Origin: Mycolicibacterium brisbanense
GTDB taxonomy: Bacteria; Actinomycetota; Actinomycetes; Mycobacteriales; Mycobacteriaceae
Direction: 5' to 3'
NCBI RefSeq assembly: GCF_001570425.1
Contig: NZ_BCSX01000051.1
Span: forward strand, 186,001 to 250,000
DNA length: 64,000 nt
Shown here: positions 9,032-16,422 of the stretch, piece after piece
How the letters are laid out: every line of letters starts with the position of its first letter
Numbering within the stretch: position 1 is the first letter of the stretch
Notes under the pieces: model-generated
What the model saw: the letters and a program-made list of their open reading frames with translations, nothing else
Told to the model about the DNA's origin: nothing
Databases searched by the model: none
Position numbers and translations under genes: made by a program

Positions 9032-9964
9032 TTATCCCAAGCCGTGGCGCACCGGTGCCACTGCTGCGGCGATCCGATCCAGCAGGGATTCGATCTGCGC
9101 GGGATGCCGTACCTGCTCGGGAACCCAGGCCAGCGCGATTTCCGCCGGCGGCCAAGTGCTTTCGTCGATGGGAATGAGGTCGAACTCCGGCGGCGAGAAT
9201 ATCCTTCCGATCGCCGACGCCGGGGCATAGCTGACCACGGCGACCAGGTGACGGTTGAACACCTGGGTCGCCATCTCCAATTCGCCGCCGAGTTGGCTCG
9301 TGGTGCGCACGATGCGGGTGACGCCGCGGGCATTGAGCCGACGCGTCAGGCCGGCCAGCACGACGGGATTCGGCCGGGCGAAGTCGATCACCACGTCGCG
9401 GTCGTGCAACTCCTCGATGCCGATCATCTCTCGACCCGCCAGGGGATCGTCGAAGCGTACTGCCACGGCACCCTGATAGGTGGCGACGATCCTGTGCCGC
9501 AGTCGCCGGTCCGCCGACGGCAGGTGGATCAGCCCCAGGTCGATATGCCCGGAGACCAGTTTCGCGGTCACCTCAGCGGCAGACCCCGGCACGCTGAACT
9601 CGGTCGGTTCCGGCTGCCGGGCGACCGCGGTCTCCACCTGGGCGAGGAAATCCGACGGGGCATACGCCGTGGCCCCGACGCGAATGGGTGTGGTGCCCTT
9701 GGTGATTCGTTCGGCCGTGTCCTTGAGTTCGTCGACCTGGCGCAGGATGTCGCGGGCTGGGCCCAGCAGTTGCGCGCCAAGCGTCGTCAGCCGCACCTCG
9801 TGGTAGGTGCGCTCGAACAGGTCGCCGCCAAGCTCCTTCTCCAGCAGTTTGATCTGCTTGCTCAGCGGCGGCGGGGTGATCATCAGCCGGTCGGCGGCGC
9901 GCTTGAAATGCAGTTCCTCGGCGACGGCCACGAAATACCGCAGGCGGGTGAAGTCGATCTCCAT
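9032..9964 (-). CDS. LysR-family regulator
   Basis: A 310-residue LysR protein with its HTH in residues 1-62 (RLRYFVAVAEELHF, then a proline-rich MITPPPLSKQI recognition-helix start) and an effector domain to the C terminus. It is 45 bp downstream of the double CoA-transferase and 7 bp upstream of the ychJ-like gene, all on the minus strand, so it is embedded in the run and not divergent from a target. Likely targets are this same cluster or the divergent thiolase-fold gene at 14857; both are inference. Confidence 0.87.
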   Translation of the reverse strand: MEIDFTRLRYFVAVAEELHFKRAADRLMITPPPLSKQIKLLEKELGGDLFERTYHEVRLTTLGAQLLGPARDILRQVDELKDTAERITKGTTPIRVGATAYAPSDFLAQVETAVARQPEPTEFSVPGSAAEVTAKLVSGHIDLGLIHLPSADRRLRHRIVATYQGAVAVRFDDPLAGREMIGIEELHDRDVVIDFARPNPVVLAGLTRRLNARGVTRIVRTTSQLGGELEMATQVFNRHLVAVVSYAPASAIGRIFSPPEFDLIPIDESTWPPAEIALAWVPEQVRHPAQIESLLDRIAAAVAPVRHGLG

Positions 9965-10009
9965 TGCCGCTACGCCCGCCGATCCGTTGGTGCTGTGATG
10001 CCCCGAATC

Positions 10010-12397
10010 CTACGAGACCTTGGGCCCGTCAACGCTCGGCGCGATCTCCAGTACGCCTGCGGCGAGGAGATCGTCGATCTGTGGGTCCGACAGGCCCAGC
10101 AATTGCGCCGCGATCTGGCGGGTCTGCTCACCCAGCAGCGGCGCCTGGCCGAGCGGCGGATCGGCGACCCGCTCGGCATGGATCTGCGCATTCTCCATGG
10201 TGAACGGTTCCGCGCCGTGTGGATGGAGTTCCTCGCGAAACGCACGGCGCTGCACGTAGTAGTCCCACTGCGGCACGCCGGCGGCGTGCAGCACGGCACC
10301 TGCCGGGACCCCGGCGGCCTGAAGTCGTTGCATCGCTTCTCTCGGGCACCGCGCCGTGGTCCACGCGCGCACCGCGTCCTCGATCCGGCCGCGATGCCGG
10401 TCGCGCCCGGCCCGGTCGGCCAGCTCGGGGTCGGCGTGCAGGTCGGGGCGCTCGATGGTCGCGCACAGCGCCGCCCAGTCGGCGTCATCACGCACCGTGA
10501 CCGCCACCCACGCGTCGGCCCCGGCGGCGGGGAACAGGCCCCACGGCGCGTCGTGCTGCGGCCGGTCCGAACACCGGTGCCCGCGCTGCTGCAGTACGTC
10601 GGCCGCGATGTCGGCGTCCAGATGGCTGAGCATGACCTCGGACTGGGCCACGCTCACCGAGCCACCGGTGCCGGTGCGTTCCCGGCGCAGCAGCAGCGCC
10701 AGAGCGGCCAGCGTGCCGATGCGGGCGCAGACGTGGTCGGGGTAGACGGTGACGGTGTCGCAGAACGTGTCGGGATCGTCCAGGTACACCCACGCGGCGG
10801 TGAACCCGGCCGCGGCACGCACCAGGGGCCCGTAGCCCAGCCGCTTCGCCCACGGCCCCGTCGGGCCGAACGCCGAGCTGTCCACCACGACGATGCCCGG
10901 GTTGACGGTGCGCAGCGTCGCGTGGTCCATGCCGAGCGCCTCGGCCACACCGGGTTTGAAGTTCGTCAGCACCACGTCGGCTTGGGCCACCAGCCGGTGC
11001 GCCAGCTCGCGGCCGGGCTGCGAGCGCAGGTCGACCCCGATCGAGCGCTTGTTGCGGTGCCCGGCAGCGAAGCCCTGGGTCATGTACTTCAGGTTGCCGC
11101 GCAGCCCATCCGGGTAGGCCGAGTTCTCGATCTTGACGACGTCGGCGCCCAGGTCACCGAACAGCCGACCGGTGTCGCTGCCGACCACGATCACCCCGAG
11201 GTCCAGCACCCGCAGCCCTTCCAGCGGTAGCCCCTCGTCGCGCCGCGGCCGGCCGGACAGCACCGGGGCGGATGCGGGCCGTGCGGCACGGTCGGCGGGG
11301 CTGTTGAGCGCGCAGGCTCGCACGCCGTCGATCTCGGCGATACCCACCGGAATCGGGGCGATCACCCCGGGGGCGAGCTCGGTGTCCCGCAGGAAGCCGC
11401 GCTCGCGGACCTGTTCGGTGGCCAGCGCTTCATCGAGGGTCAGCACCGCCGCGGTCGGCACACCGTGGCGCTGGCCGGCGATCTCCAGCTCGGCACGGGT
11501 CTTGTCGGCGCAGAAGGATTCGATGGCCGTGAGCAGCGTGGGCGAGGCGAACCGCTCGCGCAGGCCGTCGAACCGCGGATCAGCGAATTCCGTTGGGCGG
11601 CCCATCCATTCGAACATGCCGCGCCACTGGCGTTTGGCCAGCAGACAGAACCGGACGTGCCCGTCCTTGCACGCGACGATCGGATAGCGCTGGCGTTCGG
11701 CATTCCAGTCCCGGCGCTGGGCACTGATCGGCACCCCGACCGACGCCGTCCCCGCGGTGCCGAACGGTGGGTCGAGGGCCGCCATGGCTCCGTCGAGAAT
11801 CGAGAAGTCGATGAGATCGCCCTGGCCCGTGCGCAACCGGTCCAGGAACACGCTGAGCACCATCACCGCGGCCTGCGCGGCCGCGACCTGGTACGGCAGC
11901 CGATCACCGGGCGGGACCAAAGGTTCCCGTCCCGGGATTCCCGAACGCGACAGCTCACTGGTCAGGGCATGCAGCACCGGGGTGCTCGCCTGCCAGTGGC
12001 TGAAATCTGTGTCGCGGCCGAAGTCGCTGAGCGACAGGATGACGCATGCCGGATGCTCGGTGTGGATCCGGTGCACACCCAATGCCGCTTCGGCAGCCGA
12101 CCCCGGCCGGGTGTCCTCGATGAGAACGTCGGCGTCGGTGAGCAGCTGCGCCCAGCGGCGTCGGCCGTCGGGTGTGGTCGGGTCGATGACGACCGGGCTC
12201 ATGCCGTGGCGGTCGATGGCCGTCCCGAGCCACACCCCGCCGACCTGCGGTCCGACGGTGGCCTGTTCGGTCACCCCGCGCAGGTCGACCGGGCTCACGT
12301 CGGCACCCAGATCGGCCAGCAGTCGACCGACGGCTGTCATCGGACCGGTCGACAGGTCGAGGACACGGACGCCGGACAGCGGCGGGTCATATCCCAT
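10010..12397 (-). CDS. Tandem-domain family III (CaiB/BaiF) CoA-transferase
   Basis: A 795-residue protein made of two CaiB/BaiF CoA-transferase units, about 1-375 and 391-795. Each begins with the family's strand-and-loop (GVRVLDLSTGPM and GLRVLDLGVIV) followed by LGADV. At the expected catalytic aspartate, the N-terminal unit has Asp202 (SILDGAM) while the C-terminal unit has Glu587 (AQSEVML), so perhaps only the first is active. Members transfer CoA between carboxylic acids or racemise acyl-CoAs. It starts 5 bp after the acyl-CoA dehydrogenase stop. It probably activates the acid that the acyl-CoA dehydrogenases then oxidise. Confidence 0.88.
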   Translation of the reverse strand: MGYDPPLSGVRVLDLSTGPMTAVGRLLADLGADVSPVDLRGVTEQATVGPQVGGVWLGTAIDRHGMSPVVIDPTTPDGRRRWAQLLTDADVLIEDTRPGSAAEAALGVHRIHTEHPACVILSLSDFGRDTDFSHWQASTPVLHALTSELSRSGIPGREPLVPPGDRLPYQVAAAQAAVMVLSVFLDRLRTGQGDLIDFSILDGAMAALDPPFGTAGTASVGVPISAQRRDWNAERQRYPIVACKDGHVRFCLLAKRQWRGMFEWMGRPTEFADPRFDGLRERFASPTLLTAIESFCADKTRAELEIAGQRHGVPTAAVLTLDEALATEQVRERGFLRDTELAPGVIAPIPVGIAEIDGVRACALNSPADRAARPASAPVLSGRPRRDEGLPLEGLRVLDLGVIVVGSDTGRLFGDLGADVVKIENSAYPDGLRGNLKYMTQGFAAGHRNKRSIGVDLRSQPGRELAHRLVAQADVVLTNFKPGVAEALGMDHATLRTVNPGIVVVDSSAFGPTGPWAKRLGYGPLVRAAAGFTAAWVYLDDPDTFCDTVTVYPDHVCARIGTLAALALLLRRERTGTGGSVSVAQSEVMLSHLDADIAADVLQQRGHRCSDRPQHDAPWGLFPAAGADAWVAVTVRDDADWAALCATIERPDLHADPELADRAGRDRHRGRIEDAVRAWTTARCPREAMQRLQAAGVPAGAVLHAAGVPQWDYYVQRRAFREELHPHGAEPFTMENAQIHAERVADPPLGQAPLLGEQTRQIAAQLLGLSDPQIDDLLAAGVLEIAPSVDGPKVS

Positions 12398-12402
12398 GGC
12401 GC

Positions 12403-13590
12403 TCAGCTCCGCCGGGCCTGACGGAACGGGATGTCCCGGTCGACCTCGGGCTCCTTCGGCAGTCCCAGCACGCGTTCGCCGATGATGTTGCGCTGGATCT
12501 GGTCGGTGCCGCCACCGATCGAGGTGAAGTAGGCGTTGAGCGTCAGGAAGTTGACGTCGTCGGCCTCCGGATTGTCAGGGCCCGCCAAAAGCGCTTGCGC
12601 CCCGATGATCTCGGTTTTCAGCTTGGCCTCGGCGTGCAGGATGCGCGACATGGCGAGCTTGCCCAGCGACATGATCGAGCTCGACGTGCCCTGCGCTGCC
12701 GCCGCCTTGGCACGAGCGTTGTTGAGCGCGTTGAGTTCCCGCAGCGACAGCACGGTCGCCAGTTCGTCGCGGATCACCGGATCGTCGAGGCGGCGATGCT
12801 CGCGGGCCAGTTCGACGAGATCGTCGGCGCGGGTGCGGTTGCGTGACGCACGGCCCCTGTCGCCCATGATGGAGCGTTCGTAGGCCAGTGCGGTCTGCAG
12901 CACCCGCCAGCCATTGCCCTCGCCACCGATCAGATGCGTGGCGGGCACCGACGCGTCGGTGATGAACACCTCATTGAAGTGGGATTCGCCGGTGATCTGC
13001 ACCAGCGGCCGCACCTCGATGCCGGGTTGGCGCATGGGCATGATGAAGAAGCTCAGCCCCTTGTGCTTGGGCACGTCCCAGTCGGTGCGGGCGATCAGCA
13101 GGCCGTAATCGGCGGTTTTGGCTCCTGACGTCCACACCTTCTGGCCGTTGACAACCCAGCGGTCGCCGTCGCGCACCGCGGTGGTGCGCACCCCGGCCAG
13201 GTCCGAACCCGCGCCGGGTTCGCTGTAGAGCAGGCACATGCGGCTGCGTTCGGTCAGGAAGTCGCGCAGCAGAGTGCTTTTCAGGTCGTCGCTGCCGAAC
13301 GTCAGCACGGTGTTGGCGGGGATGTTGTACTTGTCCTGCCGCGCCCCCGGAGCCTTGACGGCCCGGAACTCCTGCTCGATGACGGCGGCCAGGGCGTTGG
13401 GGTAGCCACGGCCGAACCATTCGGTCGGGTAGGTGGGTGCCGCGTAGCCTGCGTCGAGCACGCGTTCCAGCCACGCGATGTGTTCGGGCGGGCTCACCCA
13501 CGGATCGGGGGATTTCGGCAGCCCGCGCCAATTGGCGGCCAGCCAGTCGCGGACCTCGGCACGCAGCTGCTCTGGGGTGGGGACCGTCAT
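12403..13590 (-). CDS. Acyl-CoA dehydrogenase, larger subunit of a pair
   Basis: A 395-residue flavoprotein with the ACAD fold: flavin/substrate segment LLYSEPGAGSDLAG, the WVVNGQKVWTSGA strand and the C-terminal GGGTDQIQRNIIGERVLG signature. ATG 13590 is preceded by the stop of the partner gene with one base between. Pairs of unlike ACADs encoded back to back form alpha2beta2 heterotetramers in mycobacterial steroid side-chain degradation (the FadE26-27 and FadE28-29 types), and this pair has the same look. It is expected to introduce the alpha-beta double bond into a CoA ester, passing electrons to ETF. The actual substrate is unknown. Confidence 0.9.
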   Translation of the reverse strand: MTVPTPEQLRAEVRDWLAANWRGLPKSPDPWVSPPEHIAWLERVLDAGYAAPTYPTEWFGRGYPNALAAVIEQEFRAVKAPGARQDKYNIPANTVLTFGSDDLKSTLLRDFLTERSRMCLLYSEPGAGSDLAGVRTTAVRDGDRWVVNGQKVWTSGAKTADYGLLIARTDWDVPKHKGLSFFIMPMRQPGIEVRPLVQITGESHFNEVFITDASVPATHLIGGEGNGWRVLQTALAYERSIMGDRGRASRNRTRADDLVELAREHRRLDDPVIRDELATVLSLRELNALNNARAKAAAAQGTSSSIMSLGKLAMSRILHAEAKLKTEIIGAQALLAGPDNPEADDVNFLTLNAYFTSIGGGTDQIQRNIIGERVLGLPKEPEVDRDIPFRQARRS

Positions 13591-13591
13591 G

Positions 13592-14680
13592 TCAGGCGCC
13601 TTTCGAAGCGAGGTACCGGTCGCGGTGCAGCCGCGGGCCGCCGAGCAGGGGGACACCCGTGCGGGCCCGGCGCAGATACAGGTGCGCGGGGTGCTCCCAG
13701 GTGAAGCCGATACCGCCGTGCATCTGGATGGCCTGCATCGCGGTGTGCCGGTAGGCCTCCGCACACGTGAAGCCGGCGAGTGCGATTGCACCCGCGGCGT
13801 TTTCGCTGCCCGCGGCGTGCTGGGTGGCCGCGTGCTGGGCGGCGGAGGTGGCCGATTCCACGTCGAGCAGCAGGTCGGCGGCCATGTGTTTGAGTGCTTG
13901 GAAACTGCCGATGGGACGGCCGAACTGGATGCGCGTCTTGAGATAGTCGACGGTGATGTCGAAGATGCGCCGCGCCCCGCCGACCTGCTCGCCGGCCAGC
14001 GCGATCGTGGCGAGGTCGAGTGCCTGTTGCACGGCATCCCATCCCGCGGTGCCGAGCCGCTGCGCCGGCGTGTGGTCGAACGTGTATGTCGAGAGTGGCA
14101 CCGTCGGGTCGAAAACCGTTGCCGCGGTGCGGGTGAACCCGTCAGCATCCGGCTGCACCTCGAAAATGCCGGGGCCGTCGGCGGTTTCGGCGATCACCAG
14201 GATGAGGTCGGCGATCTGGCCGAACACGACGTAGTGTGCGCTGCCGGTCAGGGTGCCGTCGGCGCGTACGTCGACGCCGTCGGGTGTCCAGGTGCCCCGG
14301 CTGCCGGTCACCGCCGCGGTGCCGATGCTCGTGCCGTCGGCCAGGTGGGGCAGCAGACGGCGCTTGTCCTCTTCGGTGCCCGCCGCGGCGATCAGCGCGG
14401 TCGTCAGCACCGCGCTGGACACAAACGGCGCGGGCAGCAGTGCGGCGCCGGTCTCCTCGGCGACTGCCTCGACGTCGAGCGCACCGAGCCCCACCCCGCC
14501 GTACGCCGGCTCGATGACCATGCCGGCCACGCCCTGCTCGGCGAGGCGTCGCCACAGGTCGCGGTCGAAGCCGTCGGCCGAGGCCATCACGCGGCGCACG
14601 TCGGCCTCGGTGCATCGACTGTGCAGCAGGTCGCGGACCGCGGCGCGCAACTCCGCGCGCTCGGCAACGCTGATCGTCAT
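13592..14680 (-). CDS. Acyl-CoA dehydrogenase, smaller subunit of a pair
   Basis: A 362-residue ACAD-fold protein, shorter and more divergent than its neighbour. The C-terminal half has TRIQFGRPIGSFQALKH and MQAIQMHGGIGFTWEH, both ACAD signatures. ATG 14680 has a good GAGAGG ribosome site just upstream. It is the first gene of the minus-strand run and lies divergent from the thiolase-fold gene. By analogy with FadE heterotetramers it should assemble with the product of the next gene, one subunit supplying the catalytic base and the other mainly binding FAD; which does which cannot be settled by eye. Confidence 0.88.
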   Translation of the reverse strand: MTISVAERAELRAAVRDLLHSRCTEADVRRVMASADGFDRDLWRRLAEQGVAGMVIEPAYGGVGLGALDVEAVAEETGAALLPAPFVSSAVLTTALIAAAGTEEDKRRLLPHLADGTSIGTAAVTGSRGTWTPDGVDVRADGTLTGSAHYVVFGQIADLILVIAETADGPGIFEVQPDADGFTRTAATVFDPTVPLSTYTFDHTPAQRLGTAGWDAVQQALDLATIALAGEQVGGARRIFDITVDYLKTRIQFGRPIGSFQALKHMAADLLLDVESATSAAQHAATQHAAGSENAAGAIALAGFTCAEAYRHTAMQAIQMHGGIGFTWEHPAHLYLRRARTGVPLLGGPRLHRDRYLASKGA

Positions 14681-14856
14681 GCCGGAACCTCTCTGTCGGT
14701 GTCGATGTCCATGCAACCGTGCCTGCCCCGTGGTGTAAATCACGCATCGCGACACCGGCAGGTTTCCGTTCCGAACATGCCCCGGTGAGCGGGTCGGTCG
14801 TTTACAAGCGTGGACGGCACGGGCGAAAGTGGGGTGGCAGCGAGCGAGGAGCATCC

Positions 14857-16023
14857 ATGACTGACATCACGCAGGCCATCGCGGGACTCGGCATCACCGA
14901 ACAGGGCAAGGTGTACGGCCGGTCCGCGCGTCAGTTCGCGGCGCAGGCGGTCCGATTGGCGGCTGCCGACGCCGGTCTGCAGCTCTCCGACATCGACGGT
15001 CTCATCGTGTCGGGCGGCATCAAGGCCGGTGTCGGCATCGATCTGCAGGGTGCTCTCGGCCTGGTGGATCTCAAACTGCTCACGGCCATGCAGGGATTCG
15101 GGTCGACCGCGGGCCAGATGGTCCAGTACGCGTCGATGGCGGTGCAATCGGGCATGGCCGACACCATCGCGGTGGTGTGGGCCGACAATCCGCTCAAGGA
15201 ATCCTCCAGCGCCTCCGCCGCTTATGTCGCAGCCCGGTCGGTACCCCGAGGCTGGGGCGGTATCACCGCCTCCAACGGCATCACGTCGCCGACCACCATG
15301 TACGCGCTGGCGGCCCGCAGACACATGAAGAAGTACGGCACCAAGTCCGATCACCTGGGCCATATCGCGGTTGCGCAACGAGATTGGGCGCAACTCAATC
15401 CGGGCGCACACTTCTACGGCACCCCGCTGACGCTGCCGGAGTACCACGCCAGCCGCTACATCGCCGAGCCGTTCCACCTGTACGACTGCTGTCTGGTGAG
15501 CAATGGCGGTGTGGCGATCATCGTCACGTCGCTGGACCGGGCCCGGGCGCTGCGGCAGCCGCCGGTACGGGTGCTTGGCTGGGCACAAGCCCACCCGGGC
15601 CGTACCGGGGTGCGCAACGACGACTTCGGATTGGTCAGCGGCGCAGCCCAATCCGGTCCCCGCGCGCTGGCCATGGCCGACACCACGCTCGACGAGATCG
15701 GTGTCGCGCAGATCTACGACTGCTACACGTTCACCGCGCTGGTCACACTGGAGGACTACGGCTTCTTCCCGAAGGGGGAGGGCGGCCCGGCGATGGCCGA
15801 GCCGGGGATGATCGGGCCCACCGGCAAACTCAAGTTCAACACCGGCGGTGGCGAACTGAGCGCCTTCTACATGTGGGGCATGACCCCGCTGCACGAGGCC
15901 GTGGTCCAGGCCCGCGGCCAGGGCGGGCCGCGCCAGGTCGCCGACCACGACCGGGTGCTGGTATCCGGCAACGGCGGCATCCTCGATTACCACTCGACGC
16001 TGGTCCTCGGCACGGACAACTAG
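14857..16023 (+). CDS. Thiolase-fold lipid-transfer-type protein, possible acyl-CoA retro-aldolase
   Basis: A 388-residue thiolase-superfamily (SCP2-thiolase/Ltp) protein. The usual nucleophilic cysteine is absent: the equivalent stretch reads MQGFGSTAGQ (78-87). Tyrosines in IYDCYTF (287 and 290) and at 338 lie roughly where Ltp2-type aldolases have their catalytic pair; this is an unaligned estimate. A DUF35 protein follows 12 bp downstream, as is common for such aldolases. Ltp2 with a DUF35 partner performs the final retro-aldol cleavage of steroid side chains, so a similar chain-shortening reaction is the best inference. ATG 14857 has a clear AGGAG site. The two ACAD genes are divergent from it. 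Confidence 0.82.
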   Translation: MTDITQAIAGLGITEQGKVYGRSARQFAAQAVRLAAADAGLQLSDIDGLIVSGGIKAGVGIDLQGALGLVDLKLLTAMQGFGSTAGQMVQYASMAVQSGMADTIAVVWADNPLKESSSASAAYVAARSVPRGWGGITASNGITSPTTMYALAARRHMKKYGTKSDHLGHIAVAQRDWAQLNPGAHFYGTPLTLPEYHASRYIAEPFHLYDCCLVSNGGVAIIVTSLDRARALRQPPVRVLGWAQAHPGRTGVRNDDFGLVSGAAQSGPRALAMADTTLDEIGVAQIYDCYTFTALVTLEDYGFFPKGEGGPAMAEPGMIGPTGKLKFNTGGGELSAFYMWGMTPLHEAVVQARGQGGPRQVADHDRVLVSGNGGILDYHSTLVLGTDN

Positions 16024-16035
16024 AAGGGACTTCCC

Positions 16036-16419
16036 ATGCCTGCGTTCGCCATTGCGCGCGACGATGCGACTGCCGCGTTCCTCGACGCCACCAAGCGCGG
16101 CGAATTCCTGATCGTCAGGGACACCCACACCGGCGAGCTGCTCTCACCGCAGTTCGACGTGACCATCGAGCCGGGCCGCTACGAGTACGTGCCCGCCGCC
16201 GGTACCGGAACGGTGGTCAGCTGGGCCGTGGTGCATCAGCGCGGGGCCGGCCGGCTGCCGGTCGGCATCGTCGAACTCGACGAGGGCCCGTGGTGGTGGA
16301 CCTCGTTCCCCGAGGCTGATCCGGACGCCGATCTTTACGGCGCGCGTGTCACCGTCGCGTTCGAGCTGCTCGGTGATGGCGAAGCGGCAGAAGCGATTCC
16401 GTACTTCCGCGTGGTGTGA
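16036..16419 (+). CDS. DUF35 OB-fold protein without the zinc ribbon
   Basis: A 127-residue partner-type protein with the DUF35 OB-fold (GRYEYVPAAGTGTVVSW, then a GIVELDEGP strand). DUF35 proteins normally begin with a rubredoxin-like zinc ribbon of four cysteines. This one has no cysteine at all, though the corresponding hairpin (FLIVRDTHTGELLSP) is present. In thiolase/DUF35 systems the OB-fold holds or channels CoA substrates for the thiolase-fold subunit. It follows that gene by 12 bp and ends 3 bp from the convergent benCD fusion. Confidence 0.85.
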   Translation: MPAFAIARDDATAAFLDATKRGEFLIVRDTHTGELLSPQFDVTIEPGRYEYVPAAGTGTVVSWAVVHQRGAGRLPVGIVELDEGPWWWTSFPEADPDADLYGARVTVAFELLGDGEAAEAIPYFRVV

Positions 16420-16422
16420 GAC

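Noticed and set aside
8939..11230. Plus-strand open frame of over 700 codons across lysR and the CoA-transferase gene
   Set aside because: It is antisense to two genes with clear domains, has low-complexity composition and no ribosome site or domain.
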